Below, in pieces: positions 1 through 10,809 of a stretch of 64,000 nt of DNA. The notes beneath the pieces are model-generated. The model was not told where the DNA came from. It ran no database searches and saw only the letters and a program-made list of their open reading frames with translations. Made by a program: the position numbers and the translations under genes. Source of the stretch: Hyperoplus lanceolatus (Eukaryota > Chordata > Actinopteri > Uranoscopiformes > Ammodytidae); the NCBI GenBank assembly GCA_026929865.2, contig CM049410.1, positions 6,391,001 to 6,455,000 of the forward strand, given 5' to 3'. Positions within the stretch are counted from its first letter, which is position 1, and each line of letters opens with the position of its first letter.

Positions 1-82
1 CCGCAATACTTTACTCTAATGATAGGTCCATAAGTACTTTACTGTATGTCTTCAGCTCTTACTTTCACCGGACGTGACGTCT

Positions 83-208
83 ATGCGGCCTCTTTCCGCC
101 GTAACCGGTGTGCGTCGGTCGAAGGCTGCTGCTGCTGCTGCTGCTGCCTGTCAACACTACACAACCCCAGATCACGTCTGTGACCGGGATTTTTTTTGTA
201 CCTTTTAA
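83..208 (+). promoter_or_regulatory. Upstream ORF with an alanine run in the aimp2 leader
   Basis: An ATG at 83 opens a 41-codon frame ending at TAA 206-208, 38 bp before the aimp2 start. Seven GCT codons at 125-145 plus a GCC give eight alanines in a row. It would lower aimp2 translation if it lies in the mRNA. The transcription start cannot be read from sequence, so this is conditional. A second ATG at 46 opens an overlapping frame that also stops before 247. Confidence 0.4.
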
Positions 209-246
209 ACTGTTTGTCTCTGACAGTCCCGTAATTGCCCTCCATC

Positions 247-375
247 ATGCCCATGTACCAGGTAAAGCCCGTCTGTGGGGGACACATTAAGACTGATTTA
301 CCAACCTGCATGTACAACTTACCAAATGTCCACGCGCCGCAAGGGGAGAGCTGCACCTCCGAGCACGCGCTCCAG
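247..375 (+). CDS. aimp2: aimp2 coding exon 1 (residues 1-43)
   Basis: It starts at ATG 247 and ends CAG|GTAACT in phase 0. It encodes the lysyl-tRNA-synthetase-binding tail. It is shorter than the human equivalent, lacking part of the Gly/Pro-rich linker after the LPNVH motif. Confidence 0.95.
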
Positions 376-3300
376 GTAACTGTTAACACATTTCATTTCG
401 ACAAGGTTATTTTATTTCATTTTATTTTCAACTGGTTAGCTTGTGTGCTGCTCTCGTAGTTTTCCCCGCATTTCGTTAAGCTTTTCGGCTATTAATACTC
501 ACGCCTCTCTCACGTATTAGCGTTAGCTGTCTTTAGCCGAGCGAGCTAGCTCACTTCACTCGTAGAAGAGGCTATGAGTAGTCTTACTTCTGGCTGATGC
601 AACAGCTTCCCCACATCCCCACTGCTCCACCAAGGTATTATAAGGAGACCATTAGATACTACAAGTAACTTGTCTCCACCAAACACCAAAGTGTGTATGA
701 TGGCGACATGACTGCATATTGGAGACCTTTACTCCAGCTGGGCTCAAATATCACGTTACTACATACTCATGTCCTGCGCTTAAAGGTGGGGTAAGTGATT
801 TTGGAAAATGTTTGTTGACCAAATCACTTTTTGTCAAATCAGTTAATATCTCTTCACAATATGCTTCCTGTCTGAAGCCTACTGATTTTTGCGCTGATTT
901 TTGTTTGGTGTAATTACAGCGTAGGCTCTTTAAACGGCTTTGTACATAGGGGAATGTAAACAAAGGGGGCCCACCATAGCATACATGCCCGTTTACAGAG
1001 CATATGCTGTGTATTGATACCAAACATGTTCAGCACACTTTCAGTAGGCCTACGAACAAATAGAAGAACGTGAGGAGAAATTCACTGATTTGACAAAGTG
1101 ATTTTGTCAACGTTCTCCAGAATTTCTTACTCCATCTTCAAAGACAGTCGAATGATTAGATGTACTTCACCTCTGCTGCGCTTAATTCAAGAGTGATGCG
1201 TTGCACTACATTAATCTGTCAGTTCATTTCCAAATATATAATCAAATGTGTTCCACCTCGTCAAAATACAACAGCAAAATGATACACATCAGCAATAATA
1301 ATGCATAGTAAATACACTGTTATAGTAATACAATCGTCTAGGGTTTTTTCCAGTACATTCATTGCATTACATGGTATGTAGTCTGGCTGGCCTGATATAG
1401 ACAACTAGTATCGCGCTCTCGGAAAATGGAGCCTGGAGCGTAATACTAGTTGTCAAACTCCTCCGCTTCCCCGCTGTAGCCTACTGTTTATGCTCCGCTC
1501 AGAACCGGAGACAACAGAAAGTGCAAACGTGTGTTTGATAAGGTTTGATAGTTTCCAGGTCGGCACCAAATTGCACTTTTTTGAAAGGAAAACGTTGCGG
1601 CTTCCTGGGCTTAGCGCCGTCCAAGACGATTGCGATTGGTTTAAAGAAATCAAAACAGGCCAGCCCAGTTTCCCCCCGGATACTAGAAACTAAATAGCCT
1701 GGATCCAGACCATACTACTACTAGCTGTTGGTCTGGCTGTGTGAGATTACATGGTATGCGCTTGTCTTACGGTAATATTTCCAAATGTAGCACTTTATCT
1801 TGTTAAATATAATGGTGCAAATTTACACCTGGGTTGTAAACCTGATGTGTTTAAACTATAAAATGCTCACACTGTAAAATTCCCTCTTCTGGTTTAAGCT
1901 AATAACTGAGCGATGCACTCTCTCTCTCTCTGTCTCCAGAATGGTGAGGTGGACCCAGCCGTCAGAGCTCTAGAGGCACGGCAGGACGAGATCATGAGGA
2001 AACTGTACGAGCTGAAAGCGGCTGTTGAAGGCCTGGCCAAGACGGTCAACACCCCCGATGCAGACCTGGACCTGACAGTCAGCAGCAGCCTCTCCTCACA
2101 CAGCTGCAGCTCCACAAGCTTCAAGGGCATCACAGACCTGGACACAGTCCTGGGCAAGGTGAGAGTCTAGGAGTATCACGAGCACTGTATGACTGTGATT
2201 CTTACCTCCGACGTATTTAGCATTTTCTCTGTGGCAGGAGCGTTCTATAAATGTTTTTTTTCTGATCACACCCCATCGTTAACTGCCTGTCATTACAAGT
2301 TATACTTCATGAACGTGCAGAACCTGTTCACGCTGGAATTTGTCTTGATGCACATATGCGAATGTAGTCCGATGACATGCTGTTTGATACTGGCCTTGTT
2401 ACAGCAGACACATGTGGTACTGTATTAATTTTGTTCGCTGCACGTATTCACCTCTTTCTCTTTACTTGACCAGGACCTAGGTGCTCTGCGTGACATAGTC
2501 ATTAACGCCAACCCGGCCCAGCCCCCCCTGACCCTGCTGGTGCTCCACAGTCTGCTGTGTCAGCGCTATCGGGTGCTATCCACCGTCCACGTCCACTCCT
2601 CAGTCACCAACGTGCCGCCACAGCTCCTGTCCTGCCTGGGCCCGCGCCATGCAGACAGCTACGCCCGCCAGATGTTCCAGATGGGCTTCACCCTCATATG
2701 GAAAGATGGTAAGGTGCAAGGAGGAGGGCTGGGCGACTGTTGAAGAGAGGATTCAAATAACCTGTTCCACAGGCAGTGCAACAATCACATGCTTAAAGCT
2801 GTCAGTAAATTAAAAGAAAAGGGAACACATAGCATATCTCCCCATGCTATACCTGAAGCAGTGCTATATGCAGGTGGCACACAGATTTGGTGCACAACAA
2901 TTCTGCTCTATATTTTAACTTTTTAACTGCACAAAGTAATTGTAAAATGTCACCATGTTTAAGGAGTAATTGGCAAATTGACATGCGTCTGAATGCTGTA
3001 AATTCTTATACATCTTTATTGTCTTTTACCATGATGCGACATATCCTTTGTCCGATTCACAGTGCCCAAACTGCAGATGAAGTTCAGCGTTCAGAACATG
3101 TGTCCCGTGGAGGGTGAGGCCAACGTGGCGCGCTTCCTCTTCAAGCTGCTGTCGCCCTACCCCAGTGACCCTGCCGTGGCCACGCTGGTAGACAACATGG
3201 TGGACATGTCTTTCTTCCAGCTGGCAGAGGGCAGTCCCAAGGAGCGCGCCGCCGTCCTGCGCGCCCTCAACGCCGCTCTGGGCCGCAGCCCCTGGCTGGC

Positions 3301-3448
3301 CGGGCCCGAGCTCTCCCTGGCCGACATCGTCTGTTACTGCTGCGTGCTCCAGAGTGGCTCCACCTCCTCTGCACCCACCCACGTCCAGCGCTGGATCAAG
3401 TCCTGTGAAAACCTGGGACACTTCAGCCCTGCCAAGCTACTCCTGTAG
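247..3448 (+). CDS. aimp2: aimp2, aminoacyl-tRNA synthetase complex-interacting protein 2 (four coding exons)
   Basis: AIMP2 (p38) is a non-catalytic scaffold of the cytosolic multi-tRNA-synthetase complex. Coding exons are 247-375, 1940-2158, 2474-2708 and 3063-3448, all with GT-AG borders, giving 322 aa against 320 in human. The N-terminus MPMYQVKP and the LPTCMY motif are nearly identical to human AIMP2, and this segment is known to bind lysyl-tRNA synthetase. Exon 2 holds the leucine-zipper helix ([16 protein letters not shown]). Exons 3-4 form the GST-like domain, including [25 protein letters not shown] and [18 protein letters not shown]. The ATG at 247 is chosen because the protein begins exactly as its orthologues do. 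Introns 2 and 3 are short (315 and 354 bp) and I see nothing in them. The gene is convergent with the ZBED-like gene downstream. Confidence 0.97.
780..1143. mobile_element. TTAA-type MITE in aimp2 intron 1
   Basis: The left end TTAAAGGTGGGGTAAGTGAT and an imperfect inverted right end (about 1070-1143) share some 70 bp of terminal inverted repeat. That repeat includes a TTTTGTCAAATCAGT-like block and GGAGAA(C/T)GTT. The left TTAA is intact and the right one is degraded. It resembles the element at 9927-10465 and has no coding capacity. Confidence 0.6.
1379..1745. mobile_element. Short interspersed insertion with 13-bp flanking direct repeat, aimp2 intron 1
   Basis: The 367-bp segment is flanked by identical 13-bp direct repeats, ATTACATGGTATG at 1366-1378 and 1746-1758. 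This is what a target-site duplication looks like. Inside, GACAACTAGTA (from about 1400) and its inverse TACTAGTTGTC (about 1446-1456) can form a hairpin. The two ends share a TCTGGCTG motif. I cannot name the family. Confidence 0.5.
1940..2158 (+). CDS. aimp2: aimp2 coding exon 2 (residues 44-116)
   Basis: The acceptor is a CT-rich tract ending tctccag. The exon ends GGCAAG|GTGAGA. It is 219 nt, phase 0 on both sides, and carries the leucine-zipper helix and the TPDADLDLT motif. It corresponds to the exon skipped in the human AIMP2-DX2 isoform. Confidence 0.95.
2474..2708 (+). CDS. aimp2: aimp2 coding exon 3 (residues 117-194)
   Basis: It begins after gaccag with [20 protein letters not shown] sequence and ends GATG|GTAAGG in phase 1. 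It encodes the first part of the GST-like domain ([19 protein letters not shown]). Confidence 0.95.
3063..3448 (+). CDS. aimp2: aimp2 coding exon 4 (residues 195-322, stop)
   Basis: The acceptor is ttcacag. The first two bases complete a Val codon, giving [11 protein letters not shown] as in orthologues. The stop TAG is at 3446-3448. GC-rich third positions are seen throughout. Confidence 0.95.
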
Positions 3449-6323
3449 TGACTGTCCCACGACCGGACCCCCAGATGGGTGTTTTTACCCAATAATCAAA
3501 GTGAGAGGAGGGCGTTAGAATATTCAACTATGACAGCCCCATGTCTGGAACACCTTCTAGTGCTTCCCTCCCCACTGTAGTTTTTCCACTGAATTGACAG
3601 GCTCAGTAGAAGCAAAATGTTTGATGGCTAAAGTAACTCTAAAGTAAAATATTTATCTCTGCCAAGCTGCTTTTGTATAACAAAGAGATTTTTTGCAAAG
3701 GGAAGGAAGCATGAGAGGTCTGTATAGACAAAGGGCTTGGTGATGGATTAAATCAAAAGGTACTGGCAGAAGTTGTTAGTCCAACACACACTGTACACAC
3801 CTTCCACCTACTTTGTGCCTAACATGACCCTGTTCTAAATGTGTATTTATGTGGGCTAACGGGTATTACTAGGTGTTTTAAAAAGCAATACCTTGTACCA
3901 TTTTTTTTTTCGGAAATCATTAAAACCTCCACTTTGGATCAAACTTTGAACTCGGACTTGGAATTTGTTTAATTCCACTGTTGGATCACTTTAACATCTA
4001 ATTTCCTGATGTAACATAATAAGTGGCTTTGCTGAAGTGCACCTGTGTGTCCAGCAGGTGGCAGCATTGTCGTTTAGAAATTGAAGGCGATATATTTTCC
4101 AAACACATTCACCTGCTGATCCTCTATAGAGTGACACAGTGCTGCTGCACCACATCCCACCATACATGAAGTGAAATATAGGGAAACACTAGACGGCTAG
4201 TTCTTCCATGACTAATTTAATGCAAGAACTTACGTATTTGGGAAATCTGGATTCCACATAGTTAACATTTCTTATTAGCATGTTACCACAGTATAAAAAA
4301 ACAAGCGCAAGTACGCCTGTGCACTCAGTTTGCTATTCAAAACATTAAATTGGATTATTTCAAATTTTGAAAAAAAAATCATTTTTAATAGTGCTGCTAT
4401 CTGTTCATATGTTGGCCAATGAATGACTGGAGACTGGAGTATGACTAATACCAGCAGGCCATCAAGCAAATCAAACATGTTAACAGCGATCCAAAAATAA
4501 TGTAATAAAAAATAGACCCAATAAAAAAGAATCCTAAAAAGCAAAACGCCTATAAATAATAATAACATTACAATGAAGGGGAAGTTCTCATTGAGACCCT
4601 AATGCATTGCTTTAATTGTATTGATGTCTTAAGGTACTAGTTCACCATATGCCTTGAAGCACAAGTGATAACTGACTGTCTGAATTTCTATTCACTGTTG
4701 AGTAAGTCATTTTTGTAGTGTGAACGATTGCAGCAAAAATAATTGTTTTTTCATGACGAGAAAAAGCCTATCGGTCGGGCTGTCAATTATATATTTGCAT
4801 GAAATGAGAAAATAGGACTCCAATATTAACTGAAATCCAGTCCAGTCAGTTTTACGTCACGAAAAGAAATGTCTCCTATATAACATTAAGTATTTCGCCT
4901 GACAGTCTACAGTTAAAGTGAGTGTACGGTAAAACGTATTGTATAAATCAGCTTTGAGCCAATATAGTTTTCTAAGGGCAATATGGAAAACAAATGGAAA
5001 TGTATTGAAGATATGGAAGAAGAAATGTCGACCTGACTCGTCTTCAAACACAATCTACCTGATGGGGTTCAATATTTGTATCCACAATCTAAGACAAATT
5101 TTCTTTCTCCCTTAACCTCAGATTTGAACTAGTAGCCCGGCCGAACTTTCATTACTATTGTTAAGTTGGAAATTCTATTTTCTGCAGAAGCCCTTTAGCG
5201 AAACACACTTCCCGTGTTCTTTCTCTGCTACCAGTGGTCCAAGCTGTGTTCTCTCTCCTTATCAGCTGTTGAGAAGAGAGAGAGAGACCTACGTCTTTAT
5301 TTCAAGCAGAATAGATTCAGGAGCAGAAAGGGAAGTTTCACAGCAGTCCTCCTCCCTCCCCCCCCTCTCATCCCCTGCTGGGGTTTGATATCTCCGCTTA
5401 AATCTTTTTTCCGGCTGCTGCAGGCAAAGTCAAAAGAATAACAGACGACTAGAATAAATACATATCAAATCATACGTGTGATAATGTTGAAAAGAAGAAA
5501 GATGCGAATCCCAGGGCTATTCATACTCTCTCTGGGGGTTTGATTTAGCATCTGAAGAAGTGCCATGTTTTTTCGACAGCTCGGGTCCAGACTGAGTTTG
5601 TACTGACAGCCTCACGCTAGTCACCAGGGAGCCTGCCTGACAACACCAAAGCTCATAACTGACATTCGGCCACATTGCAAAGAAAACCCTTGGGACTGTG
5701 TGCCACACTGGGATGTGCTCCGTCCGTGTCTTTCTCGTGCACAAACATGGGCCTTTCTGAATCGGTAATGTACATCTGTTGCATGCATTATGGGCTGCAG
5801 CCAAACCCATCCCGTCACTAACCTATTTACTACTGTTTTTCAAATAGTTTGTTCATGAAGAAAATGTGAGACAGACATAAAAAAAAAATGTAGGTTATTT
5901 TCCTGGTGTTTTTATATATGATATAAAACATACAGACAGGAGATGCATTCTCGTTCAACAGCTGTAGAAAAAAACGAACTAGCTTAACTGAGACGCAAAA
6001 AACAGTTCAGTTTAATACTGTGGCTACTTCAGATCAAAACAACAGCAAACAGATAGAAATATTGCTTTTGTCCGTATCTTTCAGTTGTCGTGCGCCATTG
6101 TCAAAGATTGTCAATTAAATGTTTCCATCGGGTCATTCGGAAGGTGGAAGATATCGGCTATCAAAACAGGTAACAAAGGAATATAAAAATAAAAATAAAA
6201 CCCGATCGGAAATTGTCTGACATTTGATAATACCTTTTTTTTGCAATGATTGAAGCACAATGTGGTTTGATTCGGCATCAATTAAAAGGCTTAGAGTGAG
6301 AGAAACAGACAGAGACAATGTAT
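3449..6323. other. aimp2 3'UTR and intergenic DNA
   Basis: The aimp2 3'UTR probably ends after the ATTAAA at 3919-3924. I saw no AATAAA before it. The rest is AT-rich unique sequence with no recognisable gene. A minus-strand ATTAAA (6016-6011) is a possible poly(A) signal for the ZBED-like gene. The small ORFs here show no coding signature. Confidence 0.5.
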
Positions 6324-8039
6324 TCACTCAGTGATCAAAGAAGTGCACACATTGCTGTTGTATCTCAAAAGCTGAATGCGTTCAAAGTAGTCGTCCGTCA
6401 GTAAGTTTCTCTGTGAGGTGACCAGGTTGCCCTTCTGACTGAAGAGGCGCTGGACCGGGGCCGTGGATGGCAGGGTGGTGTTGTATTTGAGGAAAAGCTG
6501 CTTGACTCTGGGGAAGTCCTGAAGGCACTCTAGGCTCTTCCCCTTTCCTTCAATGTACTTGTGGATCTCATCCAACACTCCCCGTTGCTCTATCTGTATG
6601 GCGGGCTTGACGGGCCCGTAGCTGAAGAAGTCGTCTTCAGATTCGATGGTGGACGTGTTTCGGCTGGTGGTTGGCACGGTGAAGATGGCGGGATCCATCT
6701 GGGAAACCTCTGTAGCCAGCAGCGTGCACATCTCGTCCCTCTCCGAGGCCGCCATCCACCACAGACGAAACTGAGGCGTGGTAGCCGTGGCGATCTTTGC
6801 TTCGGTGCTGGCAAACAGCTCCAGGAAGCGCAGGTCGATGGCCGATACGATGGCGGCGATGACGTCGCTGAAGTAATTGGCCCCGCCTTTCTGTTCGTTG
6901 AGTTTGTTCTTCAGACTGAGTATGGTGGGGATGACCAGACCCAGGTAACACTTCTGCTCCGCTTGGAAAAGTTCAAGAGCAAAAGCCAGTGGGTGGAAGA
7001 CGCTGACGTATTCCTTCAGGAAGGCCATCTCCTCCGGCTGCATGCGGGGCACCTCCAGCCGGGCGCTCAGCTCCGTCAGCTCCCGCTCGCTGAGAGAGAC
7101 CATCTTCTGCATGGCGCAGTACTCCACATTCCAGCGGATGACTGCGGGGACCACCAGAGCCATCTTCCCTATCTCTTCTGCGGCCTCCATGCCGACTTGG
7201 AGATGGTGGCACTTGCTCCACAGGGCGTAGACCTTGGCCATGGTGCTGTAGTGCAGCTGGCACATGGGCCCCTGGGACACGGCCTGCCAGAAGTCCTCTG
7301 TGACGATGAGCTCCAGGGTGTGTGAGGCGCAGCGCTGTATGCTGGGCAGGAACAGCAGCATGTCCTGCTCCGGCTCGCCCTCCAGCACGCCGCCCACGTT
7401 CTCGTAGAAGCCGACATCATCGTCGCTCTCCTGGCTGTCCACAGAGAACTCTTTGAACAGGCTGACGAAGGGGCTGCCGTTATCCGTCACCGTGGTCTGG
7501 ACTTTGCTCTCGATGTTGTAGGCCACGTGGATGTCCTGTATGCGCCCGGCGATGCTGTCGTACGTGATGCGTCCCTGCAGCCTGGCAAAGCCCACAGCCG
7601 CCGATTTCCTCTCCAGAGAGGCGGGGTCGATCCAGTGACACGTCATGCCCAAGAAGCTCCTGCTGCTGGCCGTCCAGACGTCAGCCGTGGTGCACACGTA
7701 CTGGATGTTGGAGAGCTTGGCCATCAGCTCCTCCCTCATCCTGGAGAAACCCTGGTCCACCTTGGTGAAGAGAGTCACCCGGTCCATGGACTTCAGCCCT
7801 TCTGTCAAGCCCGCGATCAGCTTCCTGAAGCCCGGCTGCTCCAGCACGTAAAACGACTGGCAGTCCTCCACGATGAAGTTATAGATGAGGTCGTCCGTCT
7901 TGGCCTGGGTCATGCACTTGGAGATGATTTCTTGTTTAAGTTTTTTGAGCTGGCAGTGCCGGCTTTCCTCGCCGTTTAGCTCTTCTTTCTTCCTTCCTCT
8001 CTTGGCATCAGGCCTGGCCTCACAGCCTAAGTGTGTTCT
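6324..8039 (-). CDS. ZBED-like gene exon 2 (residues 68-638)
   Basis: The acceptor is tcttttag at 8041-8040. The frame is open from 8039 through the stop at 6324. The segment upstream of the first internal Met (7913) reads RTHLGCEARPDAKRGRKKEEL, basic and linker-like, and belongs to the protein. It carries the whole RNase-H-like core and the dimerisation tail. Confidence 0.85.
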   Translation of the reverse strand, partial: RTHLGCEARPDAKRGRKKEELNGEESRHCQLKKLKQEIISKCMTQAKTDDLIYNFIVEDCQSFYVLEQPGFRKLIAGLTEGLKSMDRVTLFTKVDQGFSRMREELMAKLSNIQYVCTTADVWTASSRSFLGMTCHWIDPASLERKSAAVGFARLQGRITYDSIAGRIQDIHVAYNIESKVQTTVTDNGSPFVSLFKEFSVDSQESDDDVGFYENVGGVLEGEPEQDMLLFLPSIQRCASHTLELIVTEDFWQAVSQGPMCQLHYSTMAKVYALWSKCHHLQVGMEAAEEIGKMALVVPAVIRWNVEYCAMQKMVSLSERELTELSARLEVPRMQPEEMAFLKEYVSVFHPLAFALELFQAEQKCYLGLVIPTILSLKNKLNEQKGGANYFSDVIAAIVSAIDLRFLELFASTEAKIATATTPQFRLWWMAASERDEMCTLLATEVSQMDPAIFTVPTTSRNTSTIESEDDFFSYGPVKPAIQIEQRGVLDEIHKYIEGKGKSLECLQDFPRVKQLFLKYNTTLPSTAPVQRLFSQKGNLVTSQRNLLTDDYFERIQLLRYNSNVCTSLITE

Positions 8040-8546
8040 CTAAAAGACAAAAAAACAACAACAACGAGGTTTGCTGTCAGTTGTTGGAGGTGTGCCATTT
8101 GTATGTTATCAGTTTCCAGTAGTTTACAAACTTGAATGAAAAAAATAAAACAACTGTAAGTTACACCACTAATAGAGAGAAATGTTTTTATTTTTCCAGA
8201 GCCTCAAGCGTCATGAGTTGGTGATCGGCATGCAGCCACAATGTAACGTTATTCATCACGAGGGTAGCGTTTCATTTATTGACTCTTTCAAACATAACAC
8301 TATAAAACAGTGATCATTCCGGGGGCATTACTTCCTGTAACTCACGTCTAAATGTTTCTTTAGGTTTGAGGTTGATGTCTTCGACGTGGACAGCAGATTG
8401 ACCCTTGGCAGACATAGATTACATTGCACGATGATATTTTTTCCTTGATCTGCCTTGTACGTGAAATGGTGGCGATAACGCCAGGTGTGCATGGCCGATT
8501 TGGTCTCGCTGCATGCTTCCTGTTGATCCACATCCATTTCGGACAT
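6324..8546 (-). CDS. ZBED-like / domesticated hAT transposase protein (two exons)
   Basis: Exon 1 is 8546-8346 and exon 2 is 8039-6324, joined TTAGAC|GTGAGT ... tcttttag|AGAACA in phase 0, for 638 aa. The join completes a BED zinc finger at about residues 43-72: CNLC in exon 1, then KHLD fused to RTH. A hAT transposase core follows: the entry block (FIVEDCQSFYVLEQPGFRKL), Asp187 in TTADVW, Asp253 in VTDNGS, the RCASHTLEL and RWNVEY motifs, and a C-terminal dimerisation block ending DDYFERIQLLRYN. In the motif where hAT enzymes carry SAPxER, this protein has STAPVQR (Gln597), so the third catalytic acid is absent. Third positions are GC-rich, unlike the AT-rich flanks. I see no terminal inverted repeats. 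It is probably a host gene of ZBED type acting in the nucleus. The ZBED paralogue is not resolved. Confidence 0.85.
8346..8546 (-). CDS. ZBED-like gene exon 1 (residues 1-67)
   Basis: The start is ATG at 8546 (MSEMDVDQQEA). It encodes the CxxC half of the BED finger and ends at a strong donor, GAC|GTGAGT. Just upstream, at 8569-8570, is a possible acceptor (a T-rich tract ending ttttag), so a further non-coding 5' exon is plausible. Confidence 0.8.
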
Positions 8547-9926
8547 TCTGCCCGCTGTTATTGACGCCCTAAAATATAATAAAAGTATCGTAATCCGATT
8601 TAGTAATTGTGATTACACGTAAAGTAACGATGGCGGTGGTAGAAATCCTCATGAAAAGGGGGCAGGCCTTTGTTCAGATGTTGCCCAGGAAACACACAAG
8701 GAGCGGACACCGTCGTCACCCCTCCTTTTGGCACATGCGCCTTGACAGTCGGCAGAACCCGAGCGAGAGAACAGGCACAGCTCGCACAGCTGAGCGTTAC
8801 GCACGCGTCTCACGTACACCCACACCGTTACGACACGGTCCTCTCCTTGTGACTTTTACTCACAGCCATGGTAGTACTTTTACCAGTATTTCCTTTTCCT
8901 ACAGCGTTGCAGCGAGTTGGCGCCTCCATCAGGGCTGAGGAGGTAAAAAAAGAGAAGGCCACCACGTTTTCATTAATACATTGTATAGGCCTATATGACA
9001 GCATGACACGAAATAAACCATACGCACAAGAGAAATACATTAATGGAACAAAGGAAGAAGTATCAATTTAACATTTATTTTCATAATCAGCCGCAGATTA
9101 TATTTCAATTCCATAAAAAAAAGTTCGTTGGATTTCAGAAGTCTTAGCCTATATTGTTTCTGGCTGTTCTTTTATAAGCTGATACTGTCACCAAATGAAA
9201 ACATACAATCTGACAGTAAACCTTCTCAAGCTGTTTTGATGGCGTTTAAAGTCCCCCTCCATTTGAAAGTAGGTGTGTCTCCTTGATTGCTACCACTCGG
9301 AATTGTGCTTCACTGTGTAAAATGATAGGCTATGTGCAGAGTCTGGCAGTAGAAGGCTGTCTTCACATCCATCTGCTAAGAGTCGTTACCTGTAATCTTA
9401 GTATAACTAACAACACTTCTGAAATGTAGAACCTTGAAGCCTGATTTGCATTATGTTAAGTGTGCTTTCGAGAGAGCTTAATCAACCGTTGATAATTTTT
9501 TTTTTTAACCAAGACGAATTCTGTATGTTTGAATGAGGAAGAAGGAGTATGTCATTTTATGATTTAAAAACGTGTCATGTGGAGACATGGCTCTTGCAAA
9601 AAGGCACAAACCTATGTAAGGTAAAAAGCAAAAACAGAAGTCATTACCTTGCACTTCAAGTCCTGTGAATTGTTAGTTTTACAGTTGTTTCTATAAATGT
9701 GACTTATATGACAAACACATACTAGCCAGTTATTCTTCCAAGACGAACTGCAGGGTGAAATTTGTCAGTTTGCTGACCAGATTTCTACAAATGGCAGGTT
9801 GGCAGGACCCTAAAGAGTTATTTGTCTGGTTGTTTTTATCAAGCCTTAGGCACCTTGCCAGTCGAAGCCATCCAAGATGAAGCCAGTTTGCTACTTTGAA
9901 AACCTTCAATCTGTCTCAAAGAAACA

Positions 9927-10465
9927 TTAAAGGCATACTAAGTCATTCTGGAGAATGTTTGTTGACATTTTTTTTTCAAAACAAAATCATTGAATATCTC
10001 CTTCACCACTGTGTAAATGTTTCAATTGTTTTTCTCTTCACCTGTTGTTGTGTATTTGATGTATTTGTGTTGAATATTGTTTATGTATTGTTGTTTTTCC
10101 TTTGAATTTGTTTGAACTCGACGTCATTGAAAATGAGGGTCACCCCTCAATTGGTCTCTCGAGGATAGATAAAAGTTGAATGAAAAAATTAAAAAAATGT
10201 CAGTACTGTGTGCGTGCTGAAAAATAAAATGTGTGATTACAGCCTAGGCTCTGTAAATGTGTATGTTAAAAAAAGAGAATGTAAAGAAAGCGGGCCCACT
10301 TTTTATATACCAGTAGCAGAGCCTAGGCTCTGTATTAACACCAGATTTTTTTTTTCAGCGTGCCCACAGTACATGTAGCAGATTGAAGGAGGGAGATAAT
10401 CACTGATATTGACATAAAGTGATTTGTAAACAAACATTCTCCAGAATAACCTAGTATTCCTTTAA
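9927..10465. mobile_element. TTAA-flanked MITE with long terminal inverted repeats
   Basis: It has TTAA at both ends (9927-9930 and 10462-10465). The inverted ends share TTAAAGG, then ATACTA, then ATTCTGGAGAATGTTTG and continue imperfectly for some 70 bp. A LINE tail (around 10130-10180) interrupts the middle. TTAA targets suggest a piggyBac-like source. No transposase is present. Confidence 0.7.
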
Positions 10466-10685
10466 GCATGTCTTCAATATTTTTTTTTCCGTATAAACCA
10501 AATTACCAGCTGCATGATTAAAGCTAAGGTGGGGAGGAAAAAGAATGTGTGAGATGGAGATATTCTAAGTTATTCACATGTTTTATTGATTTGCTACTAA
10601 TTATTTTATTAAAAAATGGTTCACCTTACATTTTAAATGCCACATTATTTTATAAATCTCCTTGCATCATGTAGGGGGTTAGGGG

Positions 10686-10809
<124 letters not shown>

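Noticed and set aside
6561..7325. 254-aa plus-strand ORF
   Set aside because: It is a shadow of the ZBED-like gene; GC-rich third positions of the minus-strand frame remove stops on the opposite strand.
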